A stretch of DNA of 64,000 bases from Turritopsis dohrnii (taxonomy: Eukaryota; Cnidaria; Hydrozoa; Anthoathecata; Oceaniidae): assembly GCA_027922465.2 (NCBI GenBank), contig BQMF02000016.1:1860001-1924000 (forward strand). Direction: 5' to 3'. Numbering within the stretch: position 1 is the first letter of the stretch; every line of letters begins with the position of its first letter. Shown here piece by piece: positions 9,801 through 19,800 of the stretch. Under the pieces are notes generated by a model. That model saw only the letters and a program-made list of their open reading frames with translations, was not told the origin of the DNA and did no database searches. The translations under genes were made by a program, and so were the position numbers.

Positions 9801-12389
9801 TAATGCTAATGATTGCCTTTTATTATAACATTTTCAGTTCAAAGCCGGACTTTTATAAATGATTCACTCACACGTGAACGAAATAAAAAAATGACAATGT
9901 GTCCTTTGGGTGAAACATTTTACGAAAGCAAAATTTCACTCTTGTTTCTTGAATGATGAATCTATGGGTGACATTATCAACGCGGGATTTGCCACTAATT
10001 GAATGCTTGTACGTTAAATTTAACTGCTTGAATAATCAAGCTGAAATCAGTGCTAACAAGAACAATTTTTGTTGCTATAGCGGAGAAAGGACACCTCAGG
10101 CCTGGTCGTAAGAGGCGTGCGATCGCACGCGCACGCCTCCGCACACGCCAAAATTTATTTACGCGTGTGGCAATCGCACGCCTGGCTTGTAATGACAAGT
10201 GTGATAACAAATGTTTATTTAAAAGTCAACATAAAATCTGTCCCAAAATGTTGAAAGTTTTGCTTCAGAAATTGTTCATGTGCTACGATTAAATTTTACA
10301 GTAACGGAACGAAACTTTGCTACCATTTCAGAAGTGAGGTCTCCGATCGATTTGGAATACGGTAGTGGTTTTGAATTAAAAATCAATGCTCACAAATTTT
10401 GTAGTAGAAAATAAGTCTACTTAGCGAAATCCGCTGTGGAATGAAGAAGGAGCTTCGTGCGTGCAATTTTATTATGTATTATTTAATTGTATTATGTAGT
10501 TTCCTCTTTCTTTTTAACTTTTTTTTAAGTTACAAAAGTATGCGCAAGGTTGCAGTTTCGAAAAAATAATCTTTTATTTAAAAAAATAGCCAGCCAGGTG
10601 GTGACGAGTTAATAGTGAGCTTAAGGAACTACGACGGCAACATGGACGACGACGTGAGCAAAAAGAACAAAATAATAAAAGTACTTGTGTATAGTATTTT
10701 GAAGAACTTCCTTTTATTGGAGAACTTATTCAATTGATAAACTTATAGCGACTAGAAAGTTATCGAGCTTCTATAAAATCTACATAAGAGAAAAAGGCTT
10801 TCTCTATAAACACGTCTCCGTTGTCAGTACGACTTCAAATCATGACTTTTCACGTTGTGCATAGAACGTGCAAATATGTTAATGATGTAATTATCTAATA
10901 AAATTTTCCCAATGGTCTCATAAGTAGTAGACTCTCTTTCAAAACAAATTCCACATAGAAAACAAAGCTTTTGTTTTAAACACGTTGCCGTCTTCGTTGC
11001 CGTTGCGATTGCTTAAGCTCCCTAATGGAACGGAAACGTCTTTAATTTAATTCAAAAACCATTTGAACTTCAAACCAAAACAATGGAGAGTTATACATAT
11101 TTTTTTTATTTTCAGGTTTTATTTTTCCTCTTTATTAATGTTTGAATAAATTTTATTTACGGTCAAACTAATCTTTATGGCTAAGTTTTGACGTACCGAA
11201 TCTTTAGTGTTTTATTTGATTAAATTCATTCTCCGTGGAAACATATATGACACATTTCAAATTTGACTTGATTATCATACAGAATGAAGATTGTTGATCT
11301 TAACTGAAAAAAATTGATCGCACATCTGTCAAAAATTTACGCGAGCGCACGCCATAACTTATATCGTCAATTAAGGCGTGCGATGACCACACGCCTGCTA
11401 ATTTTCTTACGACCAGGCCTGCACCTGGTTACGGAATTACCTTTACTGTAAACTTTGGATCATTTACTCTTGTATACGATATATACAAGAAAACTGTTTT
11501 TGTGGATAAAATCTCAGATGATTGTAGCATTCAAAATGGCAGAGGAATATCAAGGAATCGATCTGTTCTGTTATTTATGACACTGGATTTTGAAGTATTT
11601 ATTTTTCGAAGAAGCCATTTTAAATAATTTTTTTTCACGATGATCGCTACTCGGTGCTAGAAACTATTCTATAAAAAGGAAATATTTGGCAATTCACTTT
11701 GAAACTTTCCATAACGATAGCTGAATGCATATACTTTCAAATAACAAGAAAGTTTGTTTGATTTGTTATCTTTAAATAAAGGAAATAAGTCATGAAACTC
11801 AAAATTAGCGGCAAGCGGCACATAGTGGTAAGGGGAGCAGGCACTCTATATATAAGTAATTTGGCACTTCTGATAAACTGATTAGGTCATCCCCCCCATG
11901 ATCAATATTGTCGTTTTCTTGGATAGCTCAGATTATTTTGTCTTGACTATGAGATTAGGTATGGTGAAATTTTGCACTGAAATAGAATATATGTAAGGTT
12001 ATGATACAAAAGTTTCAGAAGTAATCTTTAAGTCTTCATGTCAAAAGTTATTTCTAAAATAGTGGCAAAATTGATGTCACAAGTCACCTTGTGTTTTTTT
12101 TAATTATGAATTATAAATAAAATGAAGTGTAAAATAATAAAATGTTTTACTTCACACTATATTCTTGATTCGGAAACAAATCCATTTGCGCCGGTTTTAG
12201 CTTGGCAATTTGATCAATGGACCATCTGAATGTGTCTGTTGATTTTCGCTGTGGTGTTGTGGCATCTACAAAAATCGATGCATCCAAGATTGGAAAGTTT
12301 TCCTTATCATAGATCTGACTGTCAAATGGATTTCTAGTGATTTCCAGTTTATTCACCATTTCACTTGAATCATCCTCGATACTTTCCAT
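3887..12389 (-). CDS. bora: Protein aurora borealis (Bora), Aurora-A/Plk1 activator, 4 coding exons
   Basis: Coding exons on the minus strand are 12389-12151, 7210-6309, 5864-5727 and 5160-3887. Together they make 2553 nt (850 aa) and every junction is in phase. In the Bora family, the protein once phosphorylated by cyclin-Cdk lets Aurora A activate Plk1 for mitotic entry. The conserved N-terminus is visible: NPFD (residues 20-23), FRWSIDQIA (54-62), an acidic helix, then VLLPSPW (101-107). Many SP/TP sites follow. A DSGVSS motif (715-720, bases 4297-4280) fits the DSGxxS beta-TrCP phosphodegron expected in Bora. The start ATG lies 12 nt inside an exon whose acceptor ends at 12402, so a non-coding 5' exon lies upstream and was not found. 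The protein is longer than vertebrate Bora (about 560 aa), mainly in low-complexity Ser/Thr-rich regions. Intron 1 (12150-7211) is 4.9 kb and full of mobile DNA. The last 57 bp are duplicated downstream of the stop. Confidence 0.9.
5371..5477. mobile_element. CCCAGTGGG-family MITE, copy 5, bora intron
   Basis: CCCAGAAAAAGTCACTGTG to AAATTTGTCCACTGGG, with TATTTCTATAGAATTACACT in the centre. Confidence 0.75.
5960..6074. mobile_element. CCCAGTGGG-family MITE, copy 6, bora intron
   Basis: AGCAAATTTTTTGAAAAATC, TGCGGAGGAGTACATTTCTA and TTTTTGACACTTTTGCTC. Only about 20 bp separate it from copy 7. Confidence 0.7.
6096..6195. mobile_element. CCCAGTGGG-family MITE, copy 7, bora intron
   Basis: GTCAAAAAGTAACTGCAG to CAACAAATTTATCCACTGGG, in the opposite orientation to copy 6. 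Confidence 0.7.
7211..9036. other. Bora intron 1, 3' part: no gene seen
   Basis: AT-rich. At 7390-7980 there are scattered TATTCTTATAGAAACTATTC and TATGCTTATAAA-like motifs related to the 1312-1705 element. Nothing else was identified. Confidence 0.5.
9037..9151. mobile_element. CCCAGTGGG-family MITE, copy 8, bora intron 1
   Basis: CCCAGTCGACAAACTTGC, ACTGCAAAGGAATATATAC and TTGCAGTGACGTTTTCATG. Confidence 0.65.
10097..11421. mobile_element. CAGG...CCTG element with 5-bp target duplication CACCT
   Basis: Inverted ends CAGGCCTGGTCGTAAGA (10097) and its exact inverse (to 11421) are flanked by CACCT at 10092-10096 and 11422-11426. Subterminal GCGTGCGATCGCACGC-like palindromes occur near both ends. 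It sits in bora intron 1. A second MITE (10614-11023) is nested inside. No coding frame was seen. Confidence 0.85.
10614..11023. mobile_element. MITE of the GAGCTTTAGCAAC...GTTGCTAAAGCTCCCT family, copy 1
   Basis: About 410 bp, ending in GATTGCTTAAGCTCCCT. It is largely colinear with the copy at 50851-51261 (shared ACGTGAGCAAAA, GACTCTCTTTC and CAAAGCTTTTGTTTTAAACA blocks). It is nested in the 10097-11421 element. Confidence 0.8.
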
Positions 12390-13255
12390 TATTAAATCCT
12401 CCTGTGAACATAATAAAGTTGTGCATTTCAATCAATGACAATAAATATACCTATCACAACCCAGAACAAACAAAATAAAGAATAGATTTTGTTGCATCCA
12501 ATAATACTTTGATGTAGAAAAATATTGTAAATTGGTTTTTAAATCGACGGTAGGGCTTAAACGATCATAAATATTCACAAAAAAGTATTTAAAATTTTCT
12601 TTTTGGAGAACAGTGGAATTCTATTTATCAGCCAGGTGAGGATTTTTTTATAATAAACACACGCATCCCCTTTTTCAATTATAAAAGATATCTATATCAT
12701 CCATGGAGGGCAATCCTGATATATTTAACTACTTAAAAAACGTTTTCTCTACTCTGCACAGCTTCTTCCCAAAAACAAACTTTTTAAAAATTTCTTGATA
12801 TTGGCGCTGTTGTACTCCGGGTTTTGAACGGTGTTCCGATATTCATCCCGTTCATCCCGGTAAAAACATAAGCGGGAAATAAAAATTGTTCGCATGGAGA
12901 ATTTTCACGAGGTGCTTTTATGGTGAGGAGTAATTTAGAGATCGAAACTGAAATTTTGTGGCATGGAATGCGTGTTTGTGTTGACTCAGTATAAACCCAA
13001 GTTTTGAATCCATGGTATTTTTATCTGTTTGTTATCATCAGTAAAACTTGTCAATTTCCCTTCCCTCCTGTTGCATTTGATTTCCCATGAGTTTCTGATG
13101 TTTACAATAAACTAAAAATTAACAAACTTCACAAAATTATTATTAAAATATGCAGCCATGATAAATATGGAAAAAAGAAAAACAAACTTGTTTATAAAAA
13201 CATTTTATCTGTAAACGAAGCTTTTCGTTCTATGATAGAATATTTCACAAAATTA

Positions 13256-13452
13256 AGCTTGGTTTCCCCAATAAAATTATTTTTGTTGTGCAACCGTTTT
13301 GCAGCACTTTGTTGTGCAACAAGTGTAGGAAATTGTTGCAGAGATAGATTTTATTCTATCTCTGCAACAGGTGTTGTACAACATATCTTTTGTTCTGAAA
13401 AACGGTTGCACAACCGTTGTGCAACAAAAATAATTTTATTGGAAACCAAGCT
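13256..13452. mobile_element. PIF/Harbinger-like MITE, TTA target duplication
   Basis: Ends AGCTTGGTTTCC and GGAAACCAAGCT are exact inverses with TTA on both sides (13253-13255 and 13453-13455). The element folds over most of its 197 bp: AATAAAATTATTTTTGTTG pairs with its counterpart on the right, and the centre ATAGATTTTATTCTAT is near-palindromic. The 3-bp TTA duplication fits PIF/Harbinger. Confidence 0.78.
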
Positions 13453-14004
13453 TTAGATTTCAAGTGTCATATATTGTCTTTACAGGCAGGGCTTCACAAG
13501 ACAACCAACTAATTACCTGCAGTTTACAGGAAAATGGCTTGATAAATATTCAACATAGATGTGCTAGGTTTAAAAAATGGATGTGTGTGCCTAACGCCCT
13601 AAGACCCTTTTTTTAGTATGGCCTCTCTTATGATGAATAATTAAAAAATAACTCGAAAATTTCTCCTGTTGTATTATCAACTGTCTATGTCCTACTCCAT
13701 GTAAAATGAAGAAATTCGGATAAAACAAACTATTTTTTTATTTATACCTTTTTCTTGATCACCATCCCTTTTTACCTTAAGCTGTTATACTATATTGGCA
13801 CTTATGACATGGCGGCATGGTTCAGCATGGATAAGCAGTCTATAGAGAAAAAAAAAACATGCTCAATTCATTTATGTTTCATTCCATTTGCTAGTTTACC
13901 AAAGCCGCCGAAATCCCAACCACCCCTTCTTCTTTATTATATAATATTACACATTTTTTTTCAACTGTTTACTTTTAACTCCATCATTATATCGTACTGT
14001 TGTT

Positions 14005-14292
14005 CTTGCCGACTAGCCTTGAGAGTGCTCGCTTCCTGTTTGGGAGGTCGCGGGTTCAATCCTTAACCGAGTCATGCCAGCAAAGATAACAGTGTGAATC
14101 ACTCCTCTCTGCTTAGCACTCAGCAAGAGAGGAGGATGATGTTTAGGATGGTTGTCTAGTAGCAGCTGTTAATGCAGCTTCTGTAGCCCCAATGGGGAAA
14201 TGCTCTTGGACCTCCTTCGCAGGACCCTCATTGATAACAGTACCTTTAGGAACTGAAGAGGCTATCCTGGGTAAATAGTAATAAATAACATA
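14005..14292 (+). repeat. tRNA-derived SINE
   Basis: The head contains an A-box-like TAGCCTTGAGAG and a B box GGTTCAATCC (14052-14061) at tRNA-like spacing. A roughly 200-bp unrelated body follows, then an AATAA-rich tail. No long ORF is present. Confidence 0.7.
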
Positions 14293-14410
14293 ATAAAATT
14301 AATGGTAATAATATTACTGTAACAAAATCTAATCTGCATTTAACAAAGTTGAGTTGACCCAATGGTTTCATGTGGTGATGGTTACTGATAATTTTATATT
14401 TTGGAATATA

Positions 14411-15385
14411 TAGTAGAATCCCGATAACTCGAACCCTCGATAACTCAATAACTCAAACTAATTTCAAATTCCCCTTCGCCAATACTTTCTCATAAAATAC
14501 CCCCGATAAATCGAACATTCGGTAAGTCGAACTATTCAGGGTTTGAATTAACGACTCGTGATTCGTGATTCACAAGTCAAATTTAACGTTTCACGGACGA
14601 ACAATTTTCTAAGAACTAAAAAATCAAGAATCGTTATTTTCTAGCGAGTCAAATATATATATAACAAAAGTTTCTAAAGTTTTTTTTGTTGTTAAGCTCA
14701 CTGATTTATAAACATACACACGTTAGGCATTCAAAATTGCAAAGACTATAATTCGTCAGCATGCATGGCACCTGGTGCTAAATTGACAACAAATTACTTA
14801 GGCATATTTAGTGATTCTTTGCTGTTGCTAGGGAGAATGACCACCGTTGCTAAGGTAATTTTGAAATTTCTTTCGTCATGCGAATTCATTTGTTCACCTA
14901 ACGAAAGAATATGAAAACATAGTGGTACCAGTAGGACTCGTTTTCGTGTTATTCAATGAAATTAAAAAGCATCTTAGTTTCCAGCTCCCTTTAAAATATG
15001 ATTTAAATGATTTAAAGAATGACTAACGATCGGTGTCTACACTCAATAATTGCAGACACGTCTTGCGAACGTTGAGTCAAAATAGAGTAAATCCTTCAAT
15101 TTTCCATTTTATTAAGGCCTTCCAAATAAATGCAAGATGTTTACAAAATTGTTTTAGATATGATTATGAATTTTAGACGTGCTATTTATATATATAATAA
15201 AATCGCACGCCCAATACACTTCAGGCATGTGCGGGCGCATGCGATCACACGCCATAAAATGACATGACTGGTGTACAAAGCCCTTTCAGCATTGATTTTT
15301 TTTCACGAATCACTTTTGAAAAGTTAATTCAAACCCTGCTATTTTCTCGGTCCTGTTGGGGTTCGAGTTATCAGGGTTCTACTTG
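14411..15385. mobile_element. Pogo/Tigger-type MITE flanked by TA, interrupted by a nested element
   Basis: Ends TAGTAGAATCCCGATAACTC (left) and the inverse GAGTTATCAGGGTTCTACTT (right) match the well-known pogo/Tigger terminal repeat. TA flanks both sides. A second left-hand GATAACTC/GATAAATCGAAC motif is also typical. The 802-bp element 14537-15338 lies within it. Confidence 0.75.
14537..15338. mobile_element. CAGGG...CCCTG element with 5-bp target duplication CTATT
   Basis: Inverted ends CAGGGTTTGAATTAAC (14537) and GTTAATTCAAACCCTG (to 15338) are exact. CTATT flanks both (14532-14536 and 15339-15343). An internal block (about 14822-14990) is shared with the element at 23242. A GCATGCGATCACACGC-like palindrome near 15235 resembles those in the 10097 element. 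Confidence 0.87.
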
Positions 15386-16856
15386 TATGGTAGTTTTTGA
15401 TACAATTTCTTCCTTTGCTTCCAATTAAACTATTATAGCTTTTAGTCACATGGCATGAGCGAAAAACTTCTTGAAAGTTCCAGATGATGTATAATAGTGA
15501 TCGCATCAAATTTTCTGGAGAGCATCTATGAGGAATATTTATGAAATAAAAAATGCCGTTGCTGTTAAAATCACTCTGTAAAACAATTGCTCTGACAATT
15601 GACGACTTCAGACACAAACAAACACTGAACAAACACAGGCTGTTTTCTCACGTCTCAACTGACACACAACATTCAAAAATGCTGTGACTTTTGTTTCCTT
15701 GTCAGTGTGAATCATTTCTTTATGCAGTGCTGCCATTTTTATTATCGATATTATTGCATTCTTTTTTTTTTGTCAGCAAACCCTGGAAGATATGGCATGA
15801 CTGGTATTAATTAGCACCTACTCTGACATTCATTTACCATCTCCAGTTAAAACTAAGAAATTATCCTGGAAGCGGCAACTTCCAGAATTTTAATGTCAAA
15901 GTTAAATCATTAGTGGGTCAAGGTAAAACCAAACTTGTCATAAATGGAGAGCCCACTAAATATTAGAATATTAGAACAGGTTTTCGAAACATAAAAATGA
16001 TGTTGCAGCGTTAAAAAATGTTTTTCAAAAGAAATTGTTTTGGTGCAAAATGCTCAGAAGTGATCAGAGTACTGCATCCAAACTCAAAAAACATGCCCAA
16101 TTTTTCATGTGGATATTTCACTGTACTTAAATCGCCTTGCATCCTAATAATCACATCAGTTTTGCTTCTGTTTTTAATTCTTGCTAATTTATAAACGAAA
16201 TCAGAATTTACTACCTAAGGTAAGAAATTTTCGTGGGAAGAAATTGTTTTGGAAGAAATATTAACAAATTTCAATTACGTGATTTTAGCCCTGATTCCCA
16301 CAATTAAATTCCACAAAATCCTATTTTGCTATGATGGTTTATGACAAGAATGCTTTGCAACAAACTATGATGAAAGTTGAAAATGATGAATGAGAAATCA
16401 AAGAATCTGGCGAACATGTTCAAAATATATTTGACGTGTTCGAAGATCAGAATGAAGGTAAATGAAAAATGAATGTGTTATTTCTCTTTTCATATTTACC
16501 TGAAAATCACTGATTGTGAAAATTAATTCTGCAAAATTTTGAAAAATTAGAGAATCACGAAATTAAGTTCCTTGAAATCCAATGATTTTGAAAATTTCTT
16601 CCTACAAAATATTTTAAGCTATCTGCTTCTCATTAAGTTAAAAGATAAAAGACACAATGAAATCCAGTACAGATAGAAATTCTATTTTAAGTTGTTCAGT
16701 AGGATCGGTATTCTAAATTCAAAAAATACAAAGAACAAACAGAAGTGTCAGACCGTCACAGGGTTGAGTTGGGAGTGTTTTTTTCAAAGCGAAATGAATT
16801 GCTAATATTACTCATAAATGTTACTAGGTTAGTGTCGTATATTAACAATCAAAAAA
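15386..16856. other. Upstream region of the helicase gene: no feature supported
   Basis: No repeat or ORF could be supported. The helicase ATG follows AATCAAAAAA at 16857. Promoters of bora and the helicase presumably lie in 12402-16856, but no motif identifies them. Confidence 0.5.
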
Positions 16857-19800
16857 ATGTTCTCTTATGTTGCACAATTCATTAACTATTTTACTGGTGG
16901 AGACGCTGCTCAAGATGATGTCATAAGAGATGACGAACTGGACGTGGACACAACTTCTGCAGTAAGTGGTGAAAAAGACTTAGAATTAAAACGATCTTTT
17001 AATGGTAAAATAACAAGTTATTTTAACAATCGGGGTTTGATAAATGATCACATATACTTCACACAAGATGTTGTTACTGGAAATGAGCAAGCACAGGTCG
17101 GAGATTCTGTTGTTGTCGAAGCATCTCGTTTGCATGTGGAAGGAGGTTGGATAGCCAAAATGGTCCAAATCACAACATTCTGGAATATGGATGACAATGA
17201 TGACAACAATGAACCATTCAAAGAATTGATAATTGGAATAATTACTGATCAAAAGCCACATTCTTTCTCTGTAAAAGCAGCTTCTGACCTCACTATTAGT
17301 GTCACAAAGCTTAAAACTGGTTATAGACCTTTTCGCGGAGACTGGGTTCAAATTGAAGTCTGGCGAAGGAACGGTCATGACAAGGATAGTAACGATGGTA
17401 ATATATGTGAAGATGATATTATCAGTGTTCTGCCACTGCGGGAAAAGAAAATTCATGGGACTGTTACTGATTTACATTCTGGTTTTGGTTTCATAAATGG
17501 CGATATTTATTTCTCCTTTTCTGTTTGCAAAAGAGGTGAGCGAGTTCATAAAGGTGATCAAGTATTTGCGTTATTGATTGAATCGAAACAGAAGCGTGGT
17601 GATTGGAGAGCACTGGAAGTATGTCGTAAAATAAACAATCAAATAACTAATGTTGAAGTTGAAAAGAAAACTGATTCGGTCATTTTACCACAGTCTTCCA
17701 TTATTGAAGTTAAAGATAACATGGATTTTGGCAATATTCTCATTGACAATGTGCACAGACTAGAAATTGATATCAGGTATATAATTAACTGTTTTGACCC
17801 TCTTATAATAAACTTAGTATTCAAAAATGCTGTTACAAAATGTAATTGTGCTGTTACAGTTTTTCTTCATCAGAATAGCAATCGAAACCTTTTATATTGT
17901 ATTCTGACAGGAGTGACATCTTCAACAACATACATTTCTGTAATATGAAGAGATACCCATGTTCCGGATGTATTGCATGCTTTCATTTTTAAGTTGCTGA
18001 TGGTCAGAGATTGCTTTCATTTCCATCGTTTCAGGAACACCGGCAGTAAAGCTATCAAATTTCATTCTGCTGAAATGGAAAATCAAATTCCTGGATTTTC
18101 ATTTTCTTTTGGTTCAATTGATATTAAAGACGCTTATACTTCTTCATGTGAGTAAAAACAATGTTCTTCAAAAGTTTTTATTTTTGTTCTAATAGCCAGT
18201 GTAACTGACTGGAGTTGTTTTTGGAAACTGTTTTTACTAGTGTACTGTAATTCCTCTTTTAAGCATCCCCTTCTTTAAACTTCAGTATGCAATATTGAAA
18301 CATATCGAGCATTTTAAAACATCATCTAGAGACCGAAGAAATTCAACATTGAACTGGTGCTTGCAACAAATTGATTTGAATGAAATCATGACATCCTTTA
18401 TTTCCTTTATTTCGTTCCTCAGTTTAACCAGCGCATTTTCCATTAACAAATATGTACAAATACTGCTATCAATGTTCTGTCCTGTGTAAAAAATGAAAAT
18501 AAAATAAAATGCAAACGGAATCAAAACAGCTACCAAATGAAAACAAGATTGAGGTCTGGACAAAATAGAGGACTAAACGAGAATAAGACTGAGACACAAT
18601 AGAATTAATGAAATCAAAACTTGAAAGTTAAATCGGATAGTTGATAATATTAATATGGCGACTCAAGGGAAAGTGAAATAGTGGGTTAAAAATGTTTATA
18701 TAATAACAAAAGCAAGGGGATTCTACGGTACATAATTAATTAAGATAATCTACACTGAGACATTAATCATATACCATAAAATTCACTTAACTGTTTCTTA
18801 AAATGTAAAAAGGATTCTTCTTTCCTTATCTCAAGAGGAAGCAAATTATATATATTGGAACCAAAATAGTAGTTCCTGCTAAATTCTAATTTTACTCGAG
18901 GGAGTTTGATTGAAAAGTTTCAGAAATCAGAAATGTAAATAGCATGTGTCTGACTGATGTTCTCATGATTATTTGTTAAAGGTGTTTTGTATCCGTTGAT
19001 GGTCATCGAACCGGCTGAAAAGAAGATAATACCTGTATCTTTTAAACCTCAGTATGTATACTTTGTTTCTGATGAAGTAACATAATCATCTAGAACTAAT
19101 AAAATGCAGGTATTAGGTCAACATACAAATTGTTGGATTGGAATCACAATTTGTGATCTGTTGTTCAATCTTTAAAGGGATCCCAAGGTCATAATATATA
19201 AATCAATGTTATTGAAAACAACGATAACCAAAAATAACGTTAGTTAAAATATTTTTCTTGTACTTCATCTGAAGTCAGGTATCGCTTGATTCAAAACACA
19301 TTTTTGTGTGCTCTTCGTCCGCCATTATTTTTATTTTTATTAAACAACACTTTTTGCCGAATTTGTAGTTATGACGTACCATTTGAGTAACGGCTCGCAT
19401 AGTAAGTAGGAAATATGTCTGTGATACCATACCAATACGAGCCATTGAAACAACACAAGAAAAATGAGCCATCAGATGATAAATGGGAAGATGTTGAAAA
19501 TGTAGAAGACGATTTTATCTGCCAAGTCAGCGATCTAGATATCCAACAAAACAACAAAATATCACGTTTAAGTAGCGATGTAAATCTCTAGTGTCAATGT
19601 GCACATTGCCGTGTCATGTCTGTAAATCGGGAATGTCTGTTGATGAAATAACATACAAAGAACTTTCTGAAGGTAAAAATTTATTTTTCTTCTTTAATTT
19701 TTCTCTCTAAAATCAATCGACAGTTTTCTATTGATAAGCCACCTGATTAAATCATAAAAATCATTGAAGTAACTTTGTGCATATTTTTCAATAAACCTTC

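Noticed and set aside
16986..17456. 156-codon minus-strand open frame
   Set aside because: It is the shadow of helicase exon 1.
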